Assembly: GCA_024206195.1 (NCBI GenBank)
Contig: JAAGZO010000966.1
Coordinates: forward strand, 186,001 to 250,000
DNA from: a bacterium
GTDB lineage: Archaea > Nanoarchaeota > Nanoarchaeia > Woesearchaeales > UBA10216
Direction: 5' to 3'
Length of the DNA stretch: 64,000 bases
Shown here: positions 15,709 through 23,511 of the stretch, one piece after another
Position numbering within the stretch: the first letter of the stretch is position 1
How the letters are laid out: each line of letters starts with the position of its first letter
The notes under the pieces: generated by a model
The model's database searches: none
What the model saw: the letters and a program-made list of their open reading frames with translations, nothing else
Told to the model about the DNA's origin: nothing
Translations under genes and position numbers: made by a program

Positions 15709-16255
15709 TGTTATTAAGTGTATTTAGTTTAGGGTTTAACCAGGCATATTTGGTAATATAAGTGTACGGTACGAAATTGAATTTGAAACGATTACTTTCA
15801 GCTTCACGCATAGATTCATATGTTTCTTTTAGATCGACTAGTAATTCAGGAACATAAGTGCGTATTCTTTCAAGTAAGCTTGTATACTGCTCTTTACTAC
15901 TACAGTATTTTCTACTATAGTATGCCCGTCTTGCCGTTGTAGAGTCATATATGGGAAAGCACCCCCGCGTAGTATTTCCTATGCGCTTTATCATTCTTTC
16001 TTTATATTTTTCTAAAGACGCGTTGTATTTATCTATGTAGTCGTGTAACTGCTCATCTACATTTTTACCGTCAAATGTTAAGTACTCTTCAGAACCATTG
16101 TCTAATACTATTTGATTTCCCCTAGCTGTGAAATCCCCGACTATTACGTATTCTCCGTTACTTAGCTCTACTATCATGCCTGGGTAGTATACTGTGTCTG
16201 AAGATGTGCCTATCCATTGTAAATTAAGTGATTCTATGTTTTCCTTTTTAAGCAT
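15698..16255 (-). CDS. Hypothetical protein, 185 aa
   Basis: Residues 20-70 form a beta barrel-like segment (YYPGMIVELSNGEYVIVGDF ... EYLTFDG); the remainder is helical with many Lys, Arg and Tyr. The C-terminus (WLNPKLNTLNNNEK) repeats the tail of the 14879-15118 product, a shared terminal tag or recombination scar. Function unknown. Confidence 0.55.
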   Translation of the reverse strand: MLKKENIESLNLQWIGTSSDTVYYPGMIVELSNGEYVIVGDFTARGNQIVLDNGSEEYLTFDGKNVDEQLHDYIDKYNASLEKYKERMIKRIGNTTRGCFPIYDSTTARRAYYSRKYCSSKEQYTSLLERIRTYVPELLVDLKETYESMREAESNRFKFNFVPYTYITKYAWLNPKLNTLNNNEK

Positions 16256-16267
16256 ATTAATACCTCG

Positions 16268-16459
16268 TTATATATTATCTAATAGTGTACAGTTTTCTAC
16301 TTCATCGCAATACTTGTTATTTAAACAGCAAAACCTTTCTTTATTATCCGGGTATGTGCAGATGTAGGCACGGACTTCGTCTATTACGTCTCCATTACTA
16401 TCGCATGTAAGGTACTCATCATATTCTTCATAGTCACAATCCCAGTAATTTATTAACAT
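16268..16459 (-). CDS. Cys-rich acidic protein, 63 aa
   Basis: ATG 16459 behind GAGGTATTTAC was chosen over the upstream in-frame ATG. Product MLINYWDCDYEEYDEYLTCD with six or more Cys spread over the chain (ICTYP, RFCCLN, KYCDEVENC), suggesting metal binding. Overlaps the ThyX-like gene by seven bases. Confidence 0.5.
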   Translation of the reverse strand: MLINYWDCDYEEYDEYLTCDSNGDVIDEVRAYICTYPDNKERFCCLNNKYCDEVENCTLLDNI

Positions 16460-16956
16460 GTAAATACCTCTTTCATACATGGCTGTACTTCGTTACATTT
16501 ACCTCTGTATACACACTCTTGAACCATATACTTAGACAAGTCAGGATCAACGGTTCTAACCTTGTCTTTCAGTGCTAACATTACTTTCCTTGTTTCTTCG
16601 TGAGTTTTGTTACACAGTCTCTTCCTAGACATATTTATTAGTGCTTGGGCATTCAACAGCATACCGTGATTAACTGGCGTGTATCTATTTTCGTTAGTAG
16701 TACCGCCTCTGTCTTCTCTATTACTTGTAACGAAGTGTTCTACACCTATTTTGTGTCTTACAAAGTGTACTGATACAAACGTTAATATCCCTATCATCTC
16801 TACCCAGAACAGCTGCGTTCTTACGGGAGAGTGTTCACACATGTATATTTTGTCTAAGCTTATCTTAGACTGACCCTTGTGCATAGTCATTTCGCAAGCC
16901 CGTCTCATTAGATTTATATTAGTCAGCTTCTCTACATTTATTTTAAAACTGTTCAT
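16453..16956 (-). CDS. ThyX-like (flavin-dependent thymidylate synthase-like) protein
   Basis: 167 aa. EMIGILTFVSVHFVRHKIGV places R67-H68-K69 where ThyX has the RHR of its RHRX7S motif, followed by VTSNRED and ENRYTP, matching the downstream S/NE.SxRY region. ThyX makes dTMP from dUMP with FAD and methylene-THF. The third motif residue is Lys and the Ser position is TS, and the protein is shorter than most ThyX (about 210-250 aa), so activity is uncertain. With Tmk and RNR elsewhere in the window a role in dTTP supply is plausible. Confidence 0.55.
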   Translation of the reverse strand: MNSFKINVEKLTNINLMRRACEMTMHKGQSKISLDKIYMCEHSPVRTQLFWVEMIGILTFVSVHFVRHKIGVEHFVTSNREDRGGTTNENRYTPVNHGMLLNAQALINMSRKRLCNKTHEETRKVMLALKDKVRTVDPDLSKYMVQECVYRGKCNEVQPCMKEVFTC

Positions 16957-16962
16957 ACTTTA

Positions 16963-17235
16963 TTAAGTCCTCTTTATAGAGTAATTTATTTCTTTAGAAG
17001 TTCTGTCTAACCATTTACTAATCATCATATGTATTTGCTCGAACGCATCTTGAGAAATATATTGATCTTGTAAACTGACAAGCATTGTCATAATGTGTGA
17101 CAGCGTTGTGTATGTTGTTACAAGTTTGTACGCCTCTACAGAAAATTCTACGTGCGTAATGTTCGGATCTTCACTTGTCACAATATAACCATTTTCTCCA
17201 TCGTCTTTTAAGAAGTTTGTGTTGCTTGTCGCCAT
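16963..17235 (-). CDS. Hypothetical protein, 90 aa
   Basis: Starts MATSNTNFLKDDGENGYIV, then beta strand and helices (YKLVTTYTTLSHIMTMLVSL). No recognised family. Adjacent to the ThyX-like gene with a six-base gap. Confidence 0.5.
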   Translation of the reverse strand: MATSNTNFLKDDGENGYIVTSEDPNITHVEFSVEAYKLVTTYTTLSHIMTMLVSLQDQYISQDAFEQIHMMISKWLDRTSKEINYSIKRT

Positions 17236-17272
17236 AGTATTTAATGCGCCTCTATTTTGTCTTCCTTTCAGT

Positions 17273-17728
17273 TTATAATAATATGATTTTCCCTTTCATC
17301 CAGTTATGAAGTTCAAACCATGATTCAATGCTTATCTCTTTTAGATGATTAAGTTCATCCTCAGTATAATAAGATTCTATATAATACTCCCTATCACCGT
17401 AAGGTATCGGTTCTAAACTGTTACATTGATATACTTCTGTGTAATGCCCCTCGCACCGGAACGCTGGTTCTGCGGCTCTAGATGCAGGAAAACTTGTTGT
17501 TTCGATAAAAATATGCCCATCCTCAAACTTACGAGTAGATGGAGCTACCTTACCCCAACAAGGATACACAAGATTTTCCTCTCCAGAGAAGAAGTGGAGG
17601 AATGTGCAGTGGGCTTTGTACCCATCACCATTATATGGTGTATACGACTGATGAACATGTCGAGCTTGTATCTGGGGTCGCGGAGCGAGTTTACACATCT
17701 TTGTCGGTAATGCTGAGTAGTTTCTCAT
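17273..17728 (-). CDS. Hypothetical protein, 151 aa
   Basis: Contains TFLHFFSGEENLVYPCWGKV and FEDGHIFIETTSFPASR, a beta-rich protein with scattered Cys and His. C-terminal helix ELNHLKEISIESWFELH. Overlaps the start region of 17691-17804. No family recognised. Confidence 0.5.
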   Translation of the reverse strand: MRNYSALPTKMCKLAPRPQIQARHVHQSYTPYNGDGYKAHCTFLHFFSGEENLVYPCWGKVAPSTRKFEDGHIFIETTSFPASRAAEPAFRCEGHYTEVYQCNSLEPIPYGDREYYIESYYTEDELNHLKEISIESWFELHNWMKGKIILL

Positions 17729-17804
17729 AGTTAGTTTTTAGAAAGGCAGAGATACCAACTTTCAGTTTCTCATTCTCAGCTAATAAACCTTGGTATTCTC
17801 CCAT
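17691..17804 (-). CDS. Small coiled-coil peptide, 37 aa
   Basis: MGEYQGLLAENEKLKVGISA then FLKTNYEKLLSI: a heptad-like amphipathic helix, similar to short phage peptides of the LLAENEKLK type. It fills the gap between the MazG gene and 17273-17728 and overlaps the latter by 38 bases. The ribosome-binding site is weak. Confidence 0.45.
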   Translation of the reverse strand: MGEYQGLLAENEKLKVGISAFLKTNYEKLLSITDKDV

Positions 17805-17810
17805 TCAACT

Positions 17811-18176
17811 TTAATTCTGAGTGTTCTTATTTTCAAGACGGTACCTGTAGTGCTGCTGCCTTGGATCAACTCCAATAGGGTACTTTTTTTTAAGCTTCGA
17901 AAGTTTCTCATCAAAAGAACTTTTAAGATCGATGTCTAAATGTCTTAGGAGTCTAAATAAGTGAAATACGACATCGGCAGCTTCGTGGCTAACAGCAAGT
18001 CTCTCATAATCGGAAAACTCATCGAAACTAGTTTTTCCTACACAGTAATCGGCTAACTCTCCTAGCTCAATCATTCCCCAAAGTGCTAAATCTGATGGAC
18101 CCTCATTCCATCCACGCTCTGCGCAGAATGAAATAATATCATCAGTCATTAATTCTATAATATTTTTACTTAACAT
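17811..18176 (-). CDS. MazG-like nucleotide pyrophosphohydrolase
   Basis: 121 aa. The all-alpha NTP-PPase signature is present: GMIELGELAD (E37, E40) on one helix and SHEAADVVFHLFRLL (E65, D68) on the next, the four acidic residues that hold Mg2+. Enzymes of this fold convert (d)NTPs to NMP and pyrophosphate; phage members are proposed to alter ppGpp or cleanse the nucleotide pool. The C-terminal KKYPIGVDPRQQHYRYRLE is typical of MazG-like phage proteins. Confidence 0.75.
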   Translation of the reverse strand: MLSKNIIELMTDDIISFCAERGWNEGPSDLALWGMIELGELADYCVGKTSFDEFSDYERLAVSHEAADVVFHLFRLLRHLDIDLKSSFDEKLSKLKKKYPIGVDPRQQHYRYRLENKNTQN

Positions 18177-18298
18177 ATTTAATTTTCTACCTTAACGAAT
18201 AGGATACCCTCTAAAAATGATTTTATTTTCAAACTAATATAAGGTACCTGTTTAAAATTATAATTGTTTTTAAAGCACGTTGTTCATTGTCATAGTAT

Positions 18299-18577
18299 TT
18301 AATCTATTTCTACTCTTAACGGATAATGAGTTTTTTTTCCAAACATACTAGTACTATCTTTTTCTTTTCTTATGATGAAAGAATCTTTATTTAGACTTAC
18401 TGTAAGATTAAATTCATTATCGACAAGGTATAAACCGACATCCCCGTATTTTTCTAAATAATTGTTTAGTATTTCTATTACTTCGCTAATTTTAATACTG
18501 TCTATTAATTTAAATTCCCCTTCTATAGATTTTTCTGCATCTTTTATCGCATCATCTAATAATGTTCTTTTTTTCAT
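18299..18577 (-). CDS. GDxxLYxxNxEFN paralog, copy 1
   Basis: Start set at ATG 18577 (MKKRTLLDD) behind GGAGG. The 92-aa protein contains ISEVIEILNNYLEKYGDVGLY, VDNEFN and a final YPLRVEI. The products of 19049-19321 and 22510-22788 share this plan, so three paralogs are spread over 4.5 kb. The fold is probably alpha/beta; the function is unknown. Confidence 0.55.
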   Translation of the reverse strand: MKKRTLLDDAIKDAEKSIEGEFKLIDSIKISEVIEILNNYLEKYGDVGLYLVDNEFNLTVSLNKDSFIIRKEKDSTSMFGKKTHYPLRVEID

Positions 18578-18578
18578 T

Positions 18579-19040
18579 TTATGTATCCTCCGAATCTTCA
18601 AGGTGCTCTATACTAAACCTGTAGTTCCGTTGATAATCATCAATAAATGATCCTATTAGGTCCTTAGCCTCATCCAATGTTTTATAAGGTCTGCATTTTA
18701 CGTTGGGATTTCCAAGTATCATTGCAGATATTATTAAATCATTTCTATACAAGCACAATAGCGGCTTGCTTAGTACATCTGTGGTTATAGCTATTTCAAC
18801 ACCCACTCCAAGTGATGGGGTAGAGACTTCTGCTATAACTATGTCAGCTTCTCGCAACCAGGCCATGTCTCTTTCGAATATTTTCCCTACACTCATAGAT
18901 TCTCCGGCGGACGTTAAATTACTATTTCCTACATGCTCTGTAAGAACATTCCCGAAGCCTGTTAAATACTCTATTATTTCTTTATAGATATTAGTGTCAT
19001 CCCTGCCACCTCTAATTGATCCTGCAAAATATATTTTCAT
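18579..19040 (-). CDS. DNPH1/Rcl-like 2'-deoxynucleoside 5'-phosphate N-hydrolase
   Basis: 153 aa. YFAGSIRGGR (4-13), TEHVGNS, ERDMAWLREADIVIAEVSTP and SLGVGVEIA (catalytic-type Glu82) match animal DNPH1/Rcl almost motif for motif and differ from classical nucleoside deoxyribosyltransferases. The family cleaves the N-glycosidic bond of dNMPs (including hydroxymethyl-dUMP) to free base and deoxyribose 5-phosphate. In a phage it could sanitise unwanted dNMPs or break down host nucleotides. Sits among nucleotide genes (MazG, ThyX-like). Confidence 0.75.
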   Translation of the reverse strand: MKIYFAGSIRGGRDDTNIYKEIIEYLTGFGNVLTEHVGNSNLTSAGESMSVGKIFERDMAWLREADIVIAEVSTPSLGVGVEIAITTDVLSKPLLCLYRNDLIISAMILGNPNVKCRPYKTLDEAKDLIGSFIDDYQRNYRFSIEHLEDSEDT

Positions 19041-19048
19041 TATTATTT

Positions 19049-19321
19049 TTACCTTATTTGTAATCTACGTGGAATATGATCAACTCCGTTATCACCCCAC
19101 CTACTGGTGAAGCTATCTTCTTCTATAGAAAACGAGTCTTCAATGATATTAACTGCCTCGTTGAACTCGTGGTTAGTATAGTAAACTTCAAGATCACCGT
19201 GTTTCTTCATATAGCCATTTAGGACTGAAATCATCTCACTGATCTTAAGACTTTTGCACGGATGAATTTTCTGTCCTACAGCTTTGTAATATTCTAGTCT
19301 CTCTTCTAATGTGTCAAGCAT
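19049..19321 (-). CDS. GDxxLYxxNxEFN paralog, copy 2
   Basis: 90 aa. LKISEMISVLNGYMKKHGDL, YTNHEFN and the C-terminal IPRRLQI match copies 1 and 3. It begins MLDTLEERLEYYK, a leader that is also found at the start of the next upstream gene (MLDTLEQKVRYYE), pointing to a recent duplication of the 5' end. Confidence 0.55.
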   Translation of the reverse strand: MLDTLEERLEYYKAVGQKIHPCKSLKISEMISVLNGYMKKHGDLEVYYTNHEFNEAVNIIEDSFSIEEDSFTSRWGDNGVDHIPRRLQIR

Positions 19322-19661
19322 TGTTATCTTCCTCTAGTTCTATGCACCATCCACGCGTTTTTACCTTGTCGTTGTTATATTTGTGTATGTCGCGACGTTC
19401 TTCTATGGTATGGCGAATCGCCGTGCCTCTGCTATTTACCATCTCAGGGTGTTCACAGAAATACAGTGTTTTATTAAATTCAGGAACATGTTCATATTCT
19501 TTCCGTTCTTCTACTAAATACTTACACCCGTTACAATATAGATTAGTTACTTCTACAGTTTCTCTAGTCGGTCCTATCTTCAACGTGACTTTGATAGGCT
19601 CAACTGCTTTTGTTTCCGATGTTTCATAGTATCTAACTTTTTGTTCTAATGTGTCAAGCAT
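19314..19661 (-). CDS. Hypothetical protein with CxxC, shares 5' end with neighbour
   Basis: Start at ATG 19661 (TAATG overlap with the DUF5662 gene). 115 aa: leader MLDTLEQKVRYYE, then a beta domain (VEVTNLYCNGCKYLVEER, YFCEHPEM) whose CNGC and CEHP may bind a metal. C-terminal part basic. Only the first 13 or so residues match the downstream gene. Confidence 0.55.
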   Translation of the reverse strand: MLDTLEQKVRYYETSETKAVEPIKVTLKIGPTRETVEVTNLYCNGCKYLVEERKEYEHVPEFNKTLYFCEHPEMVNSRGTAIRHTIEERRDIHKYNNDKVKTRGWCIELEEDNNA

Positions 19662-20152
19662 TACTCCCACCCAAGTAAATCGGTTGTGTTCCTCAAAACT
19701 GAGGATAACTGATTTGATATTCCAAATCGTTTTTTGTTGATCTCTATGCTTTCTTGTATATCTCCATCACTATGGCGCATTGACGCTGCTTTCCAGTCGC
19801 AAAGCATTTCAATAATGTCTATAAGGTTCATACAGTTTACCGGACTTTCTCGAAATGTTGCATCAGCTTCTTCCTGGAAATGCTCAGGGTGGTGCCTATT
19901 ATTTGAGTAATGATGTTCAAGAGCGGATTTCATTCCTTCAAGACACTGTTTATATTTATCACTACCGTATGTAGTAATAGCAAGCATAGGTGTATATTTA
20001 ACAAATGTAGATAACTCAGGATCGCTGAGTTTTGATTTATCATGCTCTTCCGAGCGCATAATTAGCTCAGTGATAACTTCATCGATTAAGTTCCTGACAT
20101 TTATGACGTGTTGTAACGTTTCGTAGTTTGTGATTTTTTCTTGTGTATTCAT
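19661..20152 (-). CDS. DUF5662-type phage protein (HD-like His-rich)
   Basis: 163 aa. LEHHYSNNRHHPEHF and the helical pattern around HDKSKL and MLCDWKAASMRHSDGD match the DUF5662 family of phage proteins, which resembles HD-domain metal-dependent folds. No substrate is known. Followed directly by its neighbour through TAATG. Confidence 0.6.
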   Translation of the reverse strand: MNTQEKITNYETLQHVINVRNLIDEVITELIMRSEEHDKSKLSDPELSTFVKYTPMLAITTYGSDKYKQCLEGMKSALEHHYSNNRHHPEHFQEEADATFRESPVNCMNLIDIIEMLCDWKAASMRHSDGDIQESIEINKKRFGISNQLSSVLRNTTDLLGWE

Positions 20153-20160
20153 TTTAATTA

Positions 20161-20427
20161 TTATAGTGATAAGAAGTCGTTATAGCTTTGTTTACATGCT
20201 TGACAACCGCACTCTCCTTTGCAATCCAACTGGCATTCATTTGAACAAGTACACAACACGTTAAAATAATAACCGTGTGGCGGGTAACGTTTCTTACGAT
20301 CTATCATCGTGAAACCGCCTACCCATCTAGAAATCATTTTCTCTATTTTACTGACGGCTGCTTCTCTATCTAATAGTAATGCCGTTTTTACTATATCTCT
20401 ACTTAAATCGTTAATGTTTTTGTACAT
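20161..20427 (-). CDS. Hypothetical protein with Cys-rich tail, 88 aa
   Basis: N-terminal helices, then a C-terminal cluster CTCSNECQLDCKGECGCQAC with eight Cys in 20 residues, likely zinc- or metal-binding. No family recognised. Confidence 0.55.
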   Translation of the reverse strand: MYKNINDLSRDIVKTALLLDREAAVSKIEKMISRWVGGFTMIDRKKRYPPHGYYFNVLCTCSNECQLDCKGECGCQACKQSYNDFLSL

Positions 20428-20439
20428 TTTTTGTGAACT

Positions 20440-20604
20440 TTAGCAGTGAGGACAATAATTAGAGTCCTCCGCTATATGGTACATGGCGTGACACGCGGGG
20501 CAGTCATACCATCTATTGAATCGCTCATCTCCTTCTATACTTTCGTCATATTGAATTATAGTCTCTTTTTCGAATATTCGTTTTATGTTTTTAATCAAGT
20601 TCAC
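20440..20604 (-). CDS. Small zinc-ribbon protein, 54 aa
   Basis: GTG 20604 behind AAGAGG gives a basic N-terminal helix (NLIKNIKRIFEKE) and ends CPACHAMYHIAEDSNYCPHC, a complete CxxC...CxxC ribbon. Good start signal and clean motif make it a likely real gene, probably binding nucleic acid or protein. Confidence 0.65.
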   Translation of the reverse strand: MNLIKNIKRIFEKETIIQYDESIEGDERFNRWYDCPACHAMYHIAEDSNYCPHC

Positions 20605-20608
20605 GTTA

Positions 20609-21148
20609 TTACCTCTTAAATGAGAGCCATTTTTTTGATAGTATGGCTACACATTTTTCGTATGTTTCTCCTCTTTTGTTAGTAATATTCAGTTCGTTAT
20701 TAATAGAGTCGAGTAGCAGCTTAGCCCTTTCTGCCTTGTAGTCATGTTTCTGAAACGACTTTGTCGGATCTGATTGTGAATCCGCGGAAGAAGAGTTTAT
20801 CGAACCCTGTCCAAGGTAATCTAGTGTAGATAGGATCCAACCTGCATGCATGTGAAGAGCGCTCCTAGTGTTTTCACTATGTGCGTACTCCCGCAGAGTT
20901 GATAGGGCAATTTCTATTGATTGTAATAGATCCTTGTTATAAATTATAGAACTTACTAGTTTCATAAGGGCAATGTAGGGAGTTTCATTCGAACGATATC
21001 CTAAATCTACTTTATCTAGTCTTACTTTCCTATTAGTGTTTATTACTGCTATGTCTTTACGACCGTTGCCTGTTGTGCGCCCTGTGTAAACTTCTACCAT
21101 ACCGTCTTCTGGGTCACTTATTACTTCTAGTTCAAAAAGTTTTTTCAT
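20609..21148 (-). CDS. Hypothetical protein, 179 aa
   Basis: Beta-rich N-terminus (LFELEVISDPEDGMVEVY ... RKDIAVINTNRKVRL), helical centre, Ser-rich linker near residue 120 and a helical C-terminus (RAKLLLDSINNELNIT). No recognised domain. Confidence 0.5.
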   Translation of the reverse strand: MKKLFELEVISDPEDGMVEVYTGRTTGNGRKDIAVINTNRKVRLDKVDLGYRSNETPYIALMKLVSSIIYNKDLLQSIEIALSTLREYAHSENTRSALHMHAGWILSTLDYLGQGSINSSSADSQSDPTKSFQKHDYKAERAKLLLDSINNELNITNKRGETYEKCVAILSKKWLSFKR

Positions 21149-21480
21149 GTAATTAATTTTAATCTATATTCTAATAAGACGTCACTGTCTGGGCATGTTA
21201 TAGAACACTCATACTTTTTTTCTAACGCTGCTAGTAATACTTTAACATATGGCCACATAGTTGTAAAGGCAGTACAACATAGTCCCTCAGGAGTTTTTTC
21301 ATTCATAATAAAAGTATTTCCTATACGGTGTCCTCTTGGGCAGTTATTTTTTCCGTGTTTATTTATTATAGTAACTTCAACACTGTTGTGCGCATTTATT
21401 TCGTACCATCTTTTTGGTATTGGATCATTATTATTAATATTGGTGATATAACCAGTTTCTTCGTGCTGTATAGTTTTCAT
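21145..21480 (-). CDS. TIGR04076-like hypothetical protein, 111 aa
   Basis: VEVTIINKHGKNNCPRGHRIGNTFIMNEKTPEGLCCTAFTTMWPYV resembles the small family in which CxxGH..G and G.C..A...hyP occur together (TIGR04076-type), of unknown function. Stop overlaps the next start by four bases. Confidence 0.5.
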   Translation of the reverse strand: MKTIQHEETGYITNINNNDPIPKRWYEINAHNSVEVTIINKHGKNNCPRGHRIGNTFIMNEKTPEGLCCTAFTTMWPYVKVLLAALEKKYECSITCPDSDVLLEYRLKLIT

Positions 21481-21483
21481 TTT

Positions 21484-21738
21484 TTATAATGAAAAATTCT
21501 TTTTACGTGAAATATAAAAGTTTTTTAATTTACTCATATATTCAGATAAAAAATCAGAACTATTTTCTTTTTCATTAATGTTATCGAATTCAATTTCTAG
21601 TGTACCGTTATAACCATAACCACCCTCAGCAGAAATTGTTAACTCTGTATCGTCTTCGAATACTATGCATATTTGTGAATTACTATTTATAATATAACTT
21701 TTAATTGTTTTTCCAATAATATTCTCTATTTCTTCCAT
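21484..21738 (-). CDS. Hypothetical protein, 84 aa
   Basis: Beta-rich: IGKTIKSYIINSNSQICIVF, DDTELTISAEGGYGYNGTLEIEF. This strand pattern is typical of small phage all-beta proteins (DUF7448-like). No active site visible. Confidence 0.5.
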   Translation of the reverse strand: MEEIENIIGKTIKSYIINSNSQICIVFEDDTELTISAEGGYGYNGTLEIEFDNINEKENSSDFLSEYMSKLKNFYISRKKNFSL

Positions 21739-21744
21739 GCTAAT

Positions 21745-21996
21745 TTATTTAAAAACCTCTTTTAATAGTTTAATGATATCCTGCTTTCTATATTTGGTTG
21801 CCCAGTACCCAGCGCTCCTGTCATAATCAGATGCATCGTATATATCCCCGCACTTTGTGCACTGATACACATCGATATCTGTTGTGAATAGTTGTGTAGT
21901 ATTGATTACTATCACCTGTCCACCACCGCATTGGAAATGCTTATCCCATAACCCCAGGGTTCGAATTTCCTTTGTAGTAAAGTATTCTTTTTTCAC
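21745..21996 (-). CDS. Zinc-ribbon-like hypothetical protein, 83 aa
   Basis: CGGGQVIVINT...YQCTKCGDIYDASDYDR: a CxxC knuckle with an upstream Cys, then a helical C-terminus. Overlaps its neighbour by four bases. Function unknown. Confidence 0.5.
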   Translation of the reverse strand: MKKEYFTTKEIRTLGLWDKHFQCGGGQVIVINTTQLFTTDIDVYQCTKCGDIYDASDYDRSAGYWATKYRKQDIIKLLKEVFK

Positions 21997-22229
21997 CTAA
22001 TTACTAATTCCCCAGTAGCTGACATGTAAGTCACAATTCTAATTATCCTAGCTGCAAGGCTTAAGCATCGGCTATCCTCAGGATCAAACCTACGTTCGAA
22101 TGCTTCACATGATAACCATGAATCTAGATCTTCCATTCCAGTCTCTCCGAACTGTTTTGTGTTAGCGATTGTTATCAGGTCATCTAAGTCTTCTAAAATT
22201 ATATTATTGTCTTTATCGTACCATTTCAT
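21993..22229 (-). CDS. Hypothetical protein, 78 aa
   Basis: Starts MKWYDKDNNIILEDLDDL; helical C-terminal part (LSLAARIIRIVTYM). Overlaps both neighbours, so co-translated. No family recognised. Confidence 0.5.
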   Translation of the reverse strand: MKWYDKDNNIILEDLDDLITIANTKQFGETGMEDLDSWLSCEAFERRFDPEDSRCLSLAARIIRIVTYMSATGELVIR

Positions 22230-22510
22230 TATATATAAGCTCCTGTATCTCTAAAAGATTGCTTTTCTTTGAGAAGTAAGCTGCTACGAATACGCTGTAC
22301 CGCCTCATTGAATATAGTTGTATCAATTTTACCGTGGAAAAGTACTTCTGCACCAGCTGTCATCGACACTGCTTTTTCATCTACAGTGACCCTGACTGGT
22401 AACCTCTCCGTCCCCCATGTAGTTGTTAAGAAGATAACTATCTTCTCACTATTTGCCGCTATAAGGGCTACTTCGTTGTCTCTTATTGCTACTCCTGGTA
22501 TTACAATCAT
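22229..22510 (-). CDS. Hypothetical beta-rich protein, 93 aa
   Basis: IPGVAIRDNEVALIAANSEKIVIFLT and AVSMTAGAEVLFHGKI form a beta sandwich-like pattern, ending in a helix (IFNEAVQRIRSSLLL). Stop/start overlap of one base with both neighbours. Function unknown. Confidence 0.5.
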   Translation of the reverse strand: MIVIPGVAIRDNEVALIAANSEKIVIFLTTTWGTERLPVRVTVDEKAVSMTAGAEVLFHGKIDTTIFNEAVQRIRSSLLLKEKQSFRDTGAYI

Positions 22511-22788
22511 TATACTATTTGTAATCTAAGTGGATAGTTATAAGCTCCGTATACAGACCCGGAGGATATTTGTTCTTCCATTAGTACAAAGTCGTCTTTT
22601 TTAAGTCTTATTATATTTCCAAATTCAAAGTTAGTCGCGAACAGCTCTATGTCTCCGTGTTCATCGAAGTGATTTTTCAATAGATTTATCACTTCGCTTA
22701 TGTGTATACTATGGAGTTTGTGGATTTCAATTCCATTATCTATAAAATACTTACGGCGTTCTTCAAGTTTGTCCTTGTTATTATTCAC
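22510..22788 (-). CDS. GDxxLYxxNxEFN paralog, copy 3
   Basis: 92 aa. HISEVINLLKNHFDEHGDIE, ATNFEFGN and YPLRLQI match the two paralogs at 18299 and 19049. Function unknown. Confidence 0.55.
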   Translation of the reverse strand: MNNNKDKLEERRKYFIDNGIEIHKLHSIHISEVINLLKNHFDEHGDIELFATNFEFGNIIRLKKDDFVLMEEQISSGSVYGAYNYPLRLQIV

Positions 22789-23071
22789 TATTCTGTACCT
22801 CTGTTAATACTCTTAATGAATTACATACTGAGATAAACTTTTCCTCATCCTCTGATGTAGCACTTTCTAACATTAGAACTCCCCCGATTAAATTGGGGAC
22901 AGTATCCGGTTCAAGTGTATACTTCATTTGTGCAAGTTTTATGCCCAAAAGTTTACCTCCAAGTTTGCATAGTTCTCCATATAATATGTTCATAGAGTAG
23001 GCGTGGGGTTTACTTGTTTCCCGTTTGATATATTCATCTGTTTCTATTATGTCTTTAGTATTTCCTGTCAT
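22781..23071 (-). CDS. Hypothetical helical protein, 96 aa
   Basis: ATG 23071 (TAATG overlap) is preferred over the slightly earlier in-frame start. Helical, with LYGELCKLGGKLLGIKLAQM. No family recognised. Confidence 0.5.
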   Translation of the reverse strand: MTGNTKDIIETDEYIKRETSKPHAYSMNILYGELCKLGGKLLGIKLAQMKYTLEPDTVPNLIGGVLMLESATSEDEEKFISVCNSLRVLTEVQNSE

Positions 23072-23511
23072 TATCTGCACCATAAGTCCAAGAAGTTTTT
23101 TGCTGCTTCGTTTGATATACTATATATTTTTTCAAATGGATCCTCAGAATTCTGTCTTTCAGCTTCATCCTGAAAAGCCACAGCGATATTTGCCTGATAA
23201 CTGTAATAGAAATCAGGATCTTCCTTTATTGCTTTAGTTAATATACGTACTGCTTTTTCTACTTCTGTTTCTACGACTTTTTCGATGTTACCGTTCATTG
23301 ACCTAAGGAATTCTTCTATGCTCCTATCGACTTCATAAGTTTTTTCTACACTGTCATCTACGAGGATTAGGTAGCCGGCTTCTTCAAACAAGCTGGTTTT
23401 GCTTGTTATTGACCATAACCACAAATCCTTATGTATACAAATGAACTTTGGTGTGTACCCAAACTTTCTTTGTAAAAACTTTATTATATTTACTATTATT
23501 CTATTAAGCAT
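23071..23511 (-). CDS. Hypothetical protein, 146 aa
   Basis: Basic N-terminal helix (NRIIVNIIKFLQRKFG), a WLWSITSKTSLFEEAGYLIL beta segment and a helical C-terminus. Overlaps the upstream gene by 16 bases. No family recognised. Confidence 0.5.
   Translation of the reverse strand: MLNRIIVNIIKFLQRKFGYTPKFICIHKDLWLWSITSKTSLFEEAGYLILVDDSVEKTYEVDRSIEEFLRSMNGNIEKVVETEVEKAVRILTKAIKEDPDFYYSYQANIAVAFQDEAERQNSEDPFEKIYSISNEAAKNFLDLWCR

Noticed and set aside
18177..18298. Possible frameshifted small gene (MTMNNVL then a longer frame)
   Set aside because: No start signal in the long frame and no recognisable motif; could be chance in AT-rich DNA.
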